From Streptomyces sp. f51 (lineage in GTDB: Bacteria > Actinomycetota > Actinomycetes > Streptomycetales > Streptomycetaceae), in contig NZ_CP149798.1 of NCBI RefSeq assembly GCF_037940415.1, forward strand, positions 7,783,001-7,847,000: a stretch of DNA of 64,000 nt, read 5' to 3'. Below are positions 25,785-33,827 of this stretch, piece after piece. The notes under the pieces were generated by a model that was not told the origin of the DNA, made no database searches, and worked only from the letters and a program-made list of their open reading frames with translations. The translations under genes were made by a program, and so were the position numbers. Each line of letters opens with the position of its first letter. The first letter of the stretch is position 1.

Positions 25785-26159
25785 ATGAATTGCCCGCATT
25801 GCGGTGGCAGCGCACAGCAGGGTCCCAACGGGTCCTGGCTCTGCCCTCAGTGCGGCCCGATTTCCGGTGCGGCTCCGGGACCCGCGGGTAGGGTCTGGCC
25901 CGTGAGACGTTCACAACGCACCCAGCAGTCCGCACCTGATTCGGCCGCAACCGCCGCCGCGGCTGCGGCGTTCCTGGACACGCAGGAAATCACGACAACG
26001 GGCTGCCGCAGATGCGGGACCGAGATCGCTGGGGTGAACGGGCGGTACTCGTGCGGGGCCTGTGGTTGGACAAATCCGTGGAACGAAGGGCACCGGGATC
26101 TTCCTGGTGCCGAGGACGATCCGGACTGGCCCGGCCGGAAGGAAAAATCCGGGACGTGA
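25785..26159 (+). CDS. Double zinc-ribbon protein
   Basis: 124 residues. It has two likely zinc ribbons: CPHC with CPQC at residues 3-26, and CRRC with CGAC at about residues 72-90. They are joined by an Ala/Thr-rich linker, with an acidic tail after them. ATG 25785 sits 5 bp after GAAGGAG. That binding site is the exact flank of TnpB element 1, so the element separates this gene from its original upstream region. Its promoter may therefore now lie inside the element. It may bind nucleic acid or a protein partner; no family name can be given. Confidence 0.65.
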   Translation: MNCPHCGGSAQQGPNGSWLCPQCGPISGAAPGPAGRVWPVRRSQRTQQSAPDSAATAAAAAAFLDTQEITTTGCRRCGTEIAGVNGRYSCGACGWTNPWNEGHRDLPGAEDDPDWPGRKEKSGT

Positions 26160-26650
26160 GGACGCGGGCGATGCAGTCCGGTGCACGCCCGACAGGCCTC
26201 ACTTGCCCGATGCTCCTCGCCTGCCCCCCGTTCCGCTGCGGGGCGGCAGTGCCACCGGTCGGTCCCCGGGGTGATCAGCGCTCCCGGGAGAGCAGCCACC
26301 ACCACGGCGTCCGCTACCGAAACTCCAGATACTCGCCGGTCGTGTCACCGACAGCCCCGGCTGGGCCGCCAAATCCTCGCGTCGCATCTGCCCGGGCGGT
26401 CACGGACGCGGATGCTGTCCCGCAATTCGAGAGCCCCCGGGAAGTCCCTGGGGGCTCTCGGTTGCAGGCGACCTGACGAGGGCGCGCTCCGCTGAAGTAC
26501 GGGGTTGCCTTTCTGCCGCTGCTGAAACACCGTCTCTCGGCTGCCGGGCATTGAGCCACTCCCGCCGGGGCGGCCACGCGCCCGTGCGGTCCCCGATGAC
26601 CGGGGGACCGGCCGCCGACGACCGCGCAGGCGACCGGGCCCCTGCTCGTA
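26160..26650. other. Intergenic stretch with one terminator
   Basis: No gene is supported here. The hairpin at 26428-26460 is the only clear element. The catalase gene converges on the zinc-ribbon gene from the right. Confidence 0.5.
26428..26460. terminator. Bidirectional hairpin terminator
   Basis: CGAGAGCCCCCGGG pairs with CCCTGGGGGCTCTCG (one bulged T) around AAGT. It lies between the converging zinc-ribbon and catalase genes. Confidence 0.75.
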
Positions 26651-28174
26651 TCAGGCCTTGCCCTGCATGCTCCGACGTGCCGGGTTGGCCTGCTCCGAGG
26701 CCTTGGGGTCCTTCTCGTCGGCCTTGGCGCGCACTCCTTGCTCGATGCGTTCGCCGATCGACTTGTCGATGTTCGTCCAGTACTCAAACGCCCTCAGTAG
26801 CACGGGCTCGGTGACACCGTTGAGCAGATGGCCGACGACGTTGTCCACGAGTCGGTCCCGCGCCGCGTCGTCCAGAACCTCACGCACCATCGTGCCTGCC
26901 TGGCCCCAGTCGTCGTCTTCACGATGGGAAACGTAGGCGGCGCGGGTGATCTCACCATCGGCGTGCCAGCTCGGGGGATTGCCGAACCGGACGGTGTCCG
27001 CCGCAGGGCCGCCCTTCGAGTTCGGCGCGTAGACGGGGTCACTGGTCTTTCGGTAGGCCATCGCCCCGTCCTTGGAGTACGTGTGCACCGGATTGACGGG
27101 AGCGTTCACCGGCAGCTGCTGGTAGTTGGCTCCGATGCGGTACCGGTGCGCGTCCGAGTAGGAGAACAGCCGCGCCAGCAGCATGCGGTCAGGGCTGGGG
27201 CCGATGCCCGGGACGAGGTTGTTCGGCTGGAAGGCGGCCTGCTCGATCTCCGCGTGATTGTCCGTGGGATTGCGGTCCAGGGTCATCCGCCCGACCTCGA
27301 TCAGAGGGTAGTCGCCGTGCGGCCACACCTTGGTCAGATCGAAGGGGTTGAAGCGGTAGTCGACCGCTTCCTCGTACGGCATGACCTGCACGTACAGTGT
27401 CCAGCTCGGATGCTCCCCATCACGGATGTGCTCGAAGAGATCCCGCGTGTGGTAGTCGGTGTCCACCGCCGCCATCTGGTCGCCCTCGTGCTGGGTGAAG
27501 AACTCGACGCCCTGGTCGGTCTTGAAGTGGTACTTCACCCAGAACCTCGTGCCCTGAGCGTTGATCCACATGTAAGTGTGCGAGGTATAGCCGTTCATGT
27601 GACGCCAGCTGCGCGGGATGCCTCGGTCGCCCATCAGCCAGGTGACCTGGTGGGCGGATTCGGGGGAGAGGGTCCAGAAGTCCCACTGCATGTCGTGGTC
27701 GCGCAGGTTGTTGTCTGCGCGGCGCTTCTGGGACCGGATGAAGTGCTGGAACTTCATCGGGTCCTTCACGAAGAACACGGGGGTGTTGTTGCCCACCATG
27801 TCGTAGTTGCCTTCGCTGGTGTAGAACTTCACCGCGAAGCCGCGCGGGTCGCGCCAGGTGTCCGGGCTTCCCCGCTCACCGGCGACGGTGGAGAACCGCG
27901 TGACCAGGTCGGTGGTGGTACCGGGCTGGAAGACGGCGGCCTTGGTGTAGCCGCTGACATCCGCGGTGACCTCGAAACGACCGAACGCACCACTGCCTTT
28001 CGCGTGCGGCTGACGCTCGGGAATGCGCTCCCGATTGAACTGGGCCATCTGCTCGATGAGGTAGGAATCCTGCAGCAGAATGGGCCCGCCCGGGCCGACA
28101 GTGAGCGAATGCTCGTCGCTCTCCACTGGAATTCCCGCGTCGGTGGTGGTGGGTTCGGGTGTGGCGTCGGTCAT
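26651..28174 (-). CDS. katA: Catalase (monofunctional haem, small subunit)
   Basis: 507 residues, the usual length of a clade-3 small-subunit catalase. Active-site His57 (QPHAKGSGAFG) and Asn130 (VGNNTPVFF) and haem-ligand Tyr339 (RLFSYSDAHRYRIG) are all present. It converts hydrogen peroxide to water and oxygen in the cytoplasm. ATG 28174 follows AAAGGGGAA. It is a single gene with no adjacent CatR/Fur-type regulator. Confidence 0.96.
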   Translation of the reverse strand: MTDATPEPTTTDAGIPVESDEHSLTVGPGGPILLQDSYLIEQMAQFNRERIPERQPHAKGSGAFGRFEVTADVSGYTKAAVFQPGTTTDLVTRFSTVAGERGSPDTWRDPRGFAVKFYTSEGNYDMVGNNTPVFFVKDPMKFQHFIRSQKRRADNNLRDHDMQWDFWTLSPESAHQVTWLMGDRGIPRSWRHMNGYTSHTYMWINAQGTRFWVKYHFKTDQGVEFFTQHEGDQMAAVDTDYHTRDLFEHIRDGEHPSWTLYVQVMPYEEAVDYRFNPFDLTKVWPHGDYPLIEVGRMTLDRNPTDNHAEIEQAAFQPNNLVPGIGPSPDRMLLARLFSYSDAHRYRIGANYQQLPVNAPVNPVHTYSKDGAMAYRKTSDPVYAPNSKGGPAADTVRFGNPPSWHADGEITRAAYVSHREDDDWGQAGTMVREVLDDAARDRLVDNVVGHLLNGVTEPVLLRAFEYWTNIDKSIGERIEQGVRAKADEKDPKASEQANPARRSMQGKA

Positions 28175-28459
28175 TCTCGATTCCCCTTTTGATGGCGCGT
28201 GCGGGTACGGAACTGTGCTCCGGGCCGGGGGACCCTTGGCTCAGAACTCGGGATATCACCGCCGAGGGCTGGACCTCACGACGACACGGCCGAGCCGCTG
28301 CCGCCCCTCATCCGGCAGCGAGGCACGGGTATCCCGTCATCGACCCTGCAAAACGCTCACGAAACGCTTGAAAGAGCCATTTCGTAACTCGCCACTTCGT
28401 GATCCGGCACCGAACTCCACGACCGCGGCGTCAGGACCGGGCAGACCCCGACCTGACGT

Positions 28460-28788
28460 TCACGTCCGGGACGAGGCGTAATCGGCCGACGCCGCTACCA
28501 GGTCGTGACGGGTGCCCGAGCGTGGGCCTGCCATCGTGTACCCGAGGTTGCTCAGCAGCGGCCCCCGCCGCTCACCGGTCCGGACCCGCGGCTCAACCGA
28601 GTGCAGGAGCCGGGTGAGCCAGTCGGTGCGGGTTCGGCGGGCCGTGGCCGAGATGGCCGCCTGCGGGCACAGGGCGTCGAAGCCGTGGAAGCCGCCTGCC
28701 CAGACGTGGAGTTCGGCCTGGCCGCCGACCGCCCAGATACGGGTGGCGTAGTCGGTGTCCTCGTCACGGAAGACCTCGGCGGAGCCGG
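28460..28788 (-). pseudogene. C-terminal fragment of an alpha/beta hydrolase (lipase/esterase)
   Basis: The minus frame ending TGA at 28460 reads GSAEVFRDEDTDYATRIWAV, then GGQAELHVWAGGFHGFD, the C-terminal Asp and catalytic-His region of HSL-type alpha/beta hydrolases (VGxxExxRDED, HxFxGFxHGFD). The N-terminal two thirds, including the nucleophile elbow, are missing. The break is at 28788, exactly where a TnpB-element right end begins. The last 50 bp resemble 48205-48253. Confidence 0.8.
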
Positions 28789-28813
28789 CCCTTTAGGGCG
28801 GGGAGGATGTCAA
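28788..28813 (+). mobile_element. Solo right-end remnant of an IS605-type/TnpB element
   Basis: 26 bp ending GGGGAGGATGTCAA, identical to the right-end tips of element 1 (reverse strand) and of the relic at 63222. No tnpB sequence is left. It marks the break point of the hydrolase fragment. Confidence 0.75.
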
Positions 28814-28940
28814 GGCGTGGGCCTTTCGCGGTGGTGGTGCCGGACGGGCGAAGACGAAGACGAGACGGGGGCGTCTGGGCAGGTGGCTGGGAGGCTAGGT
28901 GGCTTTGGTGGCGGGACGGCGGATCGGTCGGTCCGGGGGT

Positions 28941-29258
28941 TCAGAAGGCGGCCTTGCCGAGGACCGGGACGTAGTCGGTGTACTCCGACTCCTTGGCCAG
29001 CAGCCCGGAGATCCGCGCCACGATGGCCTGGGCGGCCTCGCCGGCGAAGACCCGGTGGTGCTCCTCCTCGCTGGTCCAGCCCTCGGTGACATGGACGACG
29101 TCGGGGTCGGACGCGGAACGGGAGACGAGGTAGACGACGCAGTGTTCGCTCGCGCCCGGGCTGCCCTCGTCCAGACCGGTCAGCAGCAGATCGACCAGCC
29201 GGCCGCCCATCCCGGGCTTGGCGGTCAGAGTGGCGCTGAAACCGTAATGAGCAAGCAT
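28941..29258 (-). CDS. Antibiotic biosynthesis monooxygenase (ABM) family protein
   Basis: 105 residues with the ABM dimeric ferredoxin-like fold: FSATLTAKPGMGGRLVDLLL, SEHCVVYLVSRS, VVHVTEGWTSEEEHHRVF. Such small proteins oxidise quinols or aromatic compounds without cofactor, or degrade signals. ATG 29258 follows AGGAGAAAAGTG. It is divergent from the AraC-type regulator at 29403, which probably controls it. Confidence 0.85.
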   Translation of the reverse strand: MLAHYGFSATLTAKPGMGGRLVDLLLTGLDEGSPGASEHCVVYLVSRSASDPDVVHVTEGWTSEEEHHRVFAGEAAQAIVARISGLLAKESEYTDYVPVLGKAAF

Positions 29259-29402
29259 CACTTTTCTCCTTCGCATCAATGGAGCGGACTGATCCCATTG
29301 AATGCCTCTGACCTGCCAAAACGTTAGAACGATGCTCGCGGGCACTTGCACGATCCTCGCCATTTCAGGAGCGAGGTGAGGAAGGGGTGCTGCAATGGAC
29401 GC

Positions 29403-30308
29403 ATGTCCCTGGAAGAGTTCCGAACCCTGCTGGACCGGCACGCCCGGCCCGACTGGACCACCGCCATCGACGGCGTCCTGATCTCGAAGGTCGACCGGCC
29501 GGACCCGCCGGCCCCCTCCATGTCCGGCACGGTGCTCGCCGTCATCGCCCAGGGCGCCAAACGGCTCGCGCTGGGCGAGAGGGTCTACGCGTACGGCCCC
29601 GGGCAGTACCTGGTCGCATCCGTCGACCTGCCCGTCACCGGACAGTTCACCCGGGCCGACCCCGAGCAGCCCGCCCTCGGCTTCGGCCTCACCCTGGAAC
29701 CGTCCGCCGTCGCCGAACTGCTGTTGCAGGCCGGCCCGGGCGACCTCCCCCGCACCGGCGCGGGCGCACCGTCGGGGATCGCCGTCAGCGACGCCCCGCC
29801 CGCCCTGCTCGACGCGGTGGTGCGGCTCCTGCGCCTGCTCGACGAGCCCCGCGACCGGGCCGTACTGGCCCCGCTGGCCAGGCGCGAGATCCTGTGGCGC
29901 CTGATCACCGGCGAACAGGGTGCGACAGTGCGCCAACTCGGCCTGGCCGACAGCGGACTCAGCCACATCTCCCGGGCCGTGCGCTGGATCCGCGAGCACT
30001 ACGCGCAGCCCTTCCGGGTCGAGGACGTGGCACGGATGTCGGGCATGAGCGTCTCCGCCTTCTACCGCAGCTTCCAGGCGGTGACCGCGATGAGCCCCAT
30101 CCAGTTCCAGAAACAGATCCGCCTCCAGGAGGCCCGGCTGCTGCTCGCCACCCACCCCGGGGACGTCACAGGGGTCGGACACCGCGTCGGCTACGACAAC
30201 CCGTCGCAGTTCAGCCGCGAGTACCGCCGCCAGTTCGGTGAACCCCCGAGCCGGGACGCGGCCCGCCTGCGGAACACCGTCCGCACCCCCGTGAGCGTCC
30301 TGCCCTGA
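29403..30308 (+). CDS. AraC family transcriptional regulator
   Basis: 301 residues: an N-terminal AraC_N/cupin-like domain (about 20-180), as in the RhaR/YqhC group, and a C-terminal double helix-turn-helix (about 195-295) with VEDVARMSGMSVSAFYRSFQ, then YDNPSQFSREYRRQFG. ATG 29403 begins MSLEEFRTLLDRHA; ATG 29394 is out of frame. The divergent monooxygenase (145 bp apart) is the probable target. The SDR gene 150 bp downstream may also be. Confidence 0.88.
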   Translation: MSLEEFRTLLDRHARPDWTTAIDGVLISKVDRPDPPAPSMSGTVLAVIAQGAKRLALGERVYAYGPGQYLVASVDLPVTGQFTRADPEQPALGFGLTLEPSAVAELLLQAGPGDLPRTGAGAPSGIAVSDAPPALLDAVVRLLRLLDEPRDRAVLAPLARREILWRLITGEQGATVRQLGLADSGLSHISRAVRWIREHYAQPFRVEDVARMSGMSVSAFYRSFQAVTAMSPIQFQKQIRLQEARLLLATHPGDVTGVGHRVGYDNPSQFSREYRRQFGEPPSRDAARLRNTVRTPVSVLP

Positions 30309-30350
30309 AGGAGACGGGAGCGCGGAAGAGGATCGTGCAAGTCAAGGAGA

Positions 30351-30367
30351 GAATAGTTCTACTATTC
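30351..30367. promoter_or_regulatory. Perfect palindrome, probable operator of the SDR gene
   Basis: GAATAGT and ACTATTC are perfect 7-bp arms around TCT. The AT-rich site lies about 98 bp before the SDR start and 43 bp after the AraC stop. It is typical of a dimeric repressor site, though no TetR or MarR gene is adjacent. Confidence 0.6.
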
Positions 30368-30464
30368 ATGCAGGTCAGAGCGATTCAATTGGATGAGTAG
30401 TTCCTCCGCAGAGTAGGAAAATGCCTGCTCGTCGCGGATCCCACCACATCGCGAGGACCGCAGC

Positions 30465-31238
30465 ATGAAGACGGACACGAAGACAGACACGAAGACAGTT
30501 CTGATCACCGGCGCCTCATCCGGATACGGACGGGAGACCGCCCTCCACTTCCACGCGCAGGGGTGGAACGTCATCGCCACGATGCGTACGCCGCGTGCGG
30601 GAGTCCTTCCCGAGTCGGACCGGCTGCGCATCGTCGAGCTCGACGTCACCAAGCCCGAGACCATCACCGCCGCGTTCGAGGCGGCGGGACCCATCGACGT
30701 CCTGGTCAACAACGCGGGCGTCCCGTCGATCGGCGTGTTCGAGGGCACCCCCATGAGCCGGGTGCGGGAGGTCTTCGAGACCAACACGTTCGGCGTGATG
30801 GCCACGACGCAGGCGGTACTGCCCCAGTTCCGCGAACGGGGCTCCGGCGTGGTGGTCAACGTGACCTCCAGCGTGGTGCTCGGCCACATGCCCCTCTCGG
30901 CCGTCTACAAGGCGAGCAAGATGGCCATCGAGGGGTTCACCGCATCCCTCTCGCTCGAACTCGCGCCCTTCGGCGTCCAGGCGAAGACGGTCGAGCCGGG
31001 TGCCTGCCTGACGACCAACTTCGCGGCCAACGCGACGAACGGCGCCTCGACGGACGACCTGGTCCCGGCCCCCTACGCACCCTGGGCGAAGAAGACCATG
31101 GACGCCTTCACGAGCCAAGATCTGTTCACCAAGGAGAGCGACGTCGCCGAGACGGTGTGGCGCGCCGTACACGACACAACCGGTCAACTGCGCTTCCCGG
31201 CCGGCCCCGACGCGGTCTGGCTCGCCCAGGCGAAGTGA
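30465..31238 (+). CDS. SDR family oxidoreductase
   Basis: 257 residues, a classical short-chain dehydrogenase: TGASSGYG cofactor loop (residues 13-20), NNAG at about 81-84, catalytic Ser in VTSSVV and YKASK (Tyr/Lys). Residues 1-10 contain a threefold K-T-D-T repeat encoded by a 12-bp direct repeat. It would reduce or oxidise a carbonyl/hydroxyl substrate with NAD(P)H. The close neighbour regulator is AraC-type. The substrate is unknown. Confidence 0.92.
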   Translation: MKTDTKTDTKTVLITGASSGYGRETALHFHAQGWNVIATMRTPRAGVLPESDRLRIVELDVTKPETITAAFEAAGPIDVLVNNAGVPSIGVFEGTPMSRVREVFETNTFGVMATTQAVLPQFRERGSGVVVNVTSSVVLGHMPLSAVYKASKMAIEGFTASLSLELAPFGVQAKTVEPGACLTTNFAANATNGASTDDLVPAPYAPWAKKTMDAFTSQDLFTKESDVAETVWRAVHDTTGQLRFPAGPDAVWLAQAK

Positions 31239-31308
31239 TCGACCAGCGGGCAGAGGGAATCCGCACCGATGCCGACAGACAAACGGCCGGGTACTCCTGA
31301 GTGAGCAG

Positions 31309-31701
31309 CTACCGGCCCCGCAGCGCCCAGCTCAGCACTGCCTCTCGTACTGGTTCCGGAAGCATGAGCACCTGTGGCTCAGCCTCCACCCAGCCCGGTT
31401 CCTTCGTCCGCTTGGCGTGCTCGATGTGATCGCGATCGATGGGAAGACCATCGTCCGGTCCTGCCCCGTCTTCACCCCTCACGGTGACCCAGAACAGATG
31501 GTCCTCGCCGCCTTCGCGCAGCCGGAACACGATCTCGATCGCCATCCGTTCGCGGTCCAGCGTGGCTACGCATTCGTCGAGCCGGTCGTTGAGCATGCGC
31601 ATCCACTTGTCGGCCTCGGCCTCGGCGCCGGGCTTGACCTTCGCGCGTGACAGTTCGACGACCAGACCGGAAGGGATGCCCGCGGGGCGATCTTCACTCA
31701 T
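31309..31701 (-). CDS. DUF6176 family protein
   Basis: 130 residues, cytoplasmic. Recognisable as DUF6176 by VVELSRAKVKPGAEAEADKW, MLNDRLDECVATLDRERMAIE, and the HLFWVTVRG strand. The fold is ferredoxin-like (ABM-like), with no known reaction. It is a single gene, converging on the SDR gene. Confidence 0.78.
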   Translation of the reverse strand: MSEDRPAGIPSGLVVELSRAKVKPGAEAEADKWMRMLNDRLDECVATLDRERMAIEIVFRLREGGEDHLFWVTVRGEDGAGPDDGLPIDRDHIEHAKRTKEPGWVEAEPQVLMLPEPVREAVLSWALRGR

Positions 31702-31808
31702 GAGCGGGCAGTTTGTCAGAACGCTCTTCCGGGGTACCGGGGCGCGATGGACGGTCCGTCAGGAGAGGCCCTGGTGTCTGGGACGGGGCCGGACCCCGGA
31801 TCGGATAC

Positions 31809-32150
31809 CTAAGCCGCCGTCCGCCGGACTTGGTAGTTCCAGCGTGTGAGCGATCGGACGACGGTCTCGGCGCCGATGGGGTTGGCGCTGTGTACGAAGA
31901 CCGTTCCGATGCGGAAGGGCCGGCCGTCGAAAGCGGCTTCTTCCATGAGGGTCACCACGGGCAGGATGCTGTCGTCGTCGCCGCCGAGGTCGTGGTCGAG
32001 CCAGAGTTCGTCGATGAACCTGTTGCGGTGCTCTTGCAGGAGCTTGATCCCCTCGGCGCTGGTGCGCGCGATCCGCGTGGCCCAGGGCAGCGGCCGGAGG
32101 TCGTCAATGCCAAGGATGACGGGTCTCGGTTCGGTCGGCTCGTCTTTCAC
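31809..32150 (-). CDS. Cyclic-phosphate-processing receiver-domain protein (cpRec)
   Basis: 113 residues. ILGIDDLRPLPWATRIARTS, ELWLDHDLGGDDD and TVFVHSANPIGAETV match the cpRec family, receiver-like domains described by comparative genomics with an LDHDLG acidic motif and an HSxNP motif, proposed to act on cyclic-phosphate RNA ends. GTG 32150 is chosen because the upstream frame is poorly coding. No RNA-repair ligase or other partner is adjacent. Confidence 0.8.
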   Translation of the reverse strand: MKDEPTEPRPVILGIDDLRPLPWATRIARTSAEGIKLLQEHRNRFIDELWLDHDLGGDDDSILPVVTLMEEAAFDGRPFRIGTVFVHSANPIGAETVVRSLTRWNYQVRRTAA

Positions 32151-32566
32151 CCGACCATCATCACAGCACCGCCGCGGCGGGCTCACTGGCGCTCCTTCCG
32201 CAGGCACAGGCCGTCCGCATCGCAGGGTGCAGGAGCAAGCCGGGCTTTCGACGTGATCCGGCGGCAAGATTTCGCGATCCCCGGGCCCCGCGTCGGAACC
32301 GGACACCGGTCCGGGCCTCCTCACAGGGTGATATCGCCTGGTCAGCGAGGGGTGACAGGCCGCTTCAGGAACTGATAGGAAGATCGCGTCGTCCGGCTGA
32401 TTACTCGAGTAAGCATCCGGCGATCGGCCCCTCGGCGATCACACAACGAGCGCACACCTCTCGCCAGTGCACCCCCGCACACGACGCCGACCAGGACCAG
32501 CCCGCCACCCCGCGGTCAGACCTTCGCACCTCTGGGTGGTCAGACCTTCGCACCTCTGGAACTGCC
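32151..32566. other. Intergenic stretch, no gene
   Basis: A divergent promoter region between the cpRec protein and the lipoprotein. It includes the 22-bp direct repeat close to the lipoprotein start. No other element stands out. Confidence 0.5.
32514..32559 (+). repeat. 22-bp direct repeat before the lipoprotein gene
   Basis: GGTCAGACCTTCGCACCTCT plus GG occurs twice (32514-32535 and 32538-32559), period 24 bp and identical. It ends 7 bp before the ATG, so it overlaps the ribosome-binding region, which otherwise lacks a Shine-Dalgarno sequence. Confidence 0.85.
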
Positions 32567-33772
32567 ATGCCCTCTTCTCCCGGCCCTCGCCCGGCCAACG
32601 CCGTCCTGCTGGCAGCCGTCGGCCTCTTCGCCCTTGCCGCTTGCGGCACCGGCTCCGGCCCCGAACATGTCGCGTCCGCTCCGACCGCCTCGGCAGCCAG
32701 ACCCGGGCCGTTCGGTCCACGGACCCTCGCGTCCCAGCCGCGTGAGCTCAGCAGCAAGCCGATCGCGGTCGGTGCCGGTGTCGTGCTGACGCTGCCGGAC
32801 GAACGATCGTCCCTGGTCGCCTACGACCCGGCCACCGGTGCCCAGCGATGGAAGTCACCAGTGAAGTCCGGCTATGCCGAGCAGGCATGGCCCGTCGGCG
32901 GCGACTTCATCGTCAGCTGGGGAAACCAGTCACCCGAGGGGAACGACCAGAGCACCGTGGGCGACTTCGTGGCACGCCTCGACGGGCGAACCGGAATACC
33001 CGTCTGGGCCACCAGAATCTCCGAGTGGCCCAGCCGGGGCGATGACAGCCTGAGTTTCCGCCCAAGGACGGGAATCGTCCTCGTCTCGGATCAAAGCCGG
33101 ACGACCGCTCTGGACCTGGAGTCGGGCAGGACACGGTGGAAGCAGACCGACGATGTGCTCACCGCCGACGACTTCGACGCCGGCGACTTCGGGGGAAACT
33201 ACGCCCTCGTCTACAAGCAGTTGGACTCGTACGCGGACACCGGGATCCTCATGCGGGTCAATCCCTCCAAGGGCAAGGCCTTGTGGGCGGTGGCCTTGGG
33301 CAAGGCATACGGCACCACTCTGTACAACATGCGCGATCACGTCGTGGTCTCCCGCCGCGGACGCGGCGGCGTGGGAATCGTGATGTTCCTCGACGGCGCC
33401 ACCGGCAAGCGAGTCTCTGTGATTCACGGTGCGGTACGGGCACACGACGACAACATCGTCGTCGTCTCCTCCAAGACCGGTGTAGCCGCCTACGACCAGA
33501 GCGGACACAAGCGCTGGGAGGCGGCCGGCCTGGTGATCGAGGACGGCCGGCGCGCCTTCAGCGACGGCAAGACCGTCTATCTGCTCACCGGCAGAGAGAA
33601 GCAGGGCACGCTCAGCCTCGTGGGCCTGGACGCCGCGAGCGGCAAGCAGGTGGCATCCCTGACGCATCAGACGGAGGCTGAACTCCTCGGTACCGTCAAT
33701 GGTTTTCTCGTTGCCGAGAGCCCTTACGGAAGAGATGGACTGATCTTCGCCGGAAAGCCGGAACACGCTTGA
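32567..33772 (+). CDS. PQQ-like beta-propeller lipoprotein
   Basis: 401 residues. A lipoprotein signal peptide ends LAACG (Cys26), placing it on the outer face of the membrane. The rest is a WD/PQQ-like propeller with blade motifs such as YDPATGAQRWKS, LDGRTGIPVWAT, LDLESGRTRWKQ and LDAASGKQVASL. Streptomyces has many such genes, some beside sensor kinases; none is adjacent here. It is likely a binding scaffold rather than a quinoprotein, since no PQQ-site residues are evident. Confidence 0.85.
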   Translation: MPSSPGPRPANAVLLAAVGLFALAACGTGSGPEHVASAPTASAARPGPFGPRTLASQPRELSSKPIAVGAGVVLTLPDERSSLVAYDPATGAQRWKSPVKSGYAEQAWPVGGDFIVSWGNQSPEGNDQSTVGDFVARLDGRTGIPVWATRISEWPSRGDDSLSFRPRTGIVLVSDQSRTTALDLESGRTRWKQTDDVLTADDFDAGDFGGNYALVYKQLDSYADTGILMRVNPSKGKALWAVALGKAYGTTLYNMRDHVVVSRRGRGGVGIVMFLDGATGKRVSVIHGAVRAHDDNIVVVSSKTGVAAYDQSGHKRWEAAGLVIEDGRRAFSDGKTVYLLTGREKQGTLSLVGLDAASGKQVASLTHQTEAELLGTVNGFLVAESPYGRDGLIFAGKPEHA

Positions 33773-33827
33773 AATCCTGACTCGGGAGGTATGCAGTCCG
33801 TTCCGGGGGAGAGGCTACGTCGGTCGG

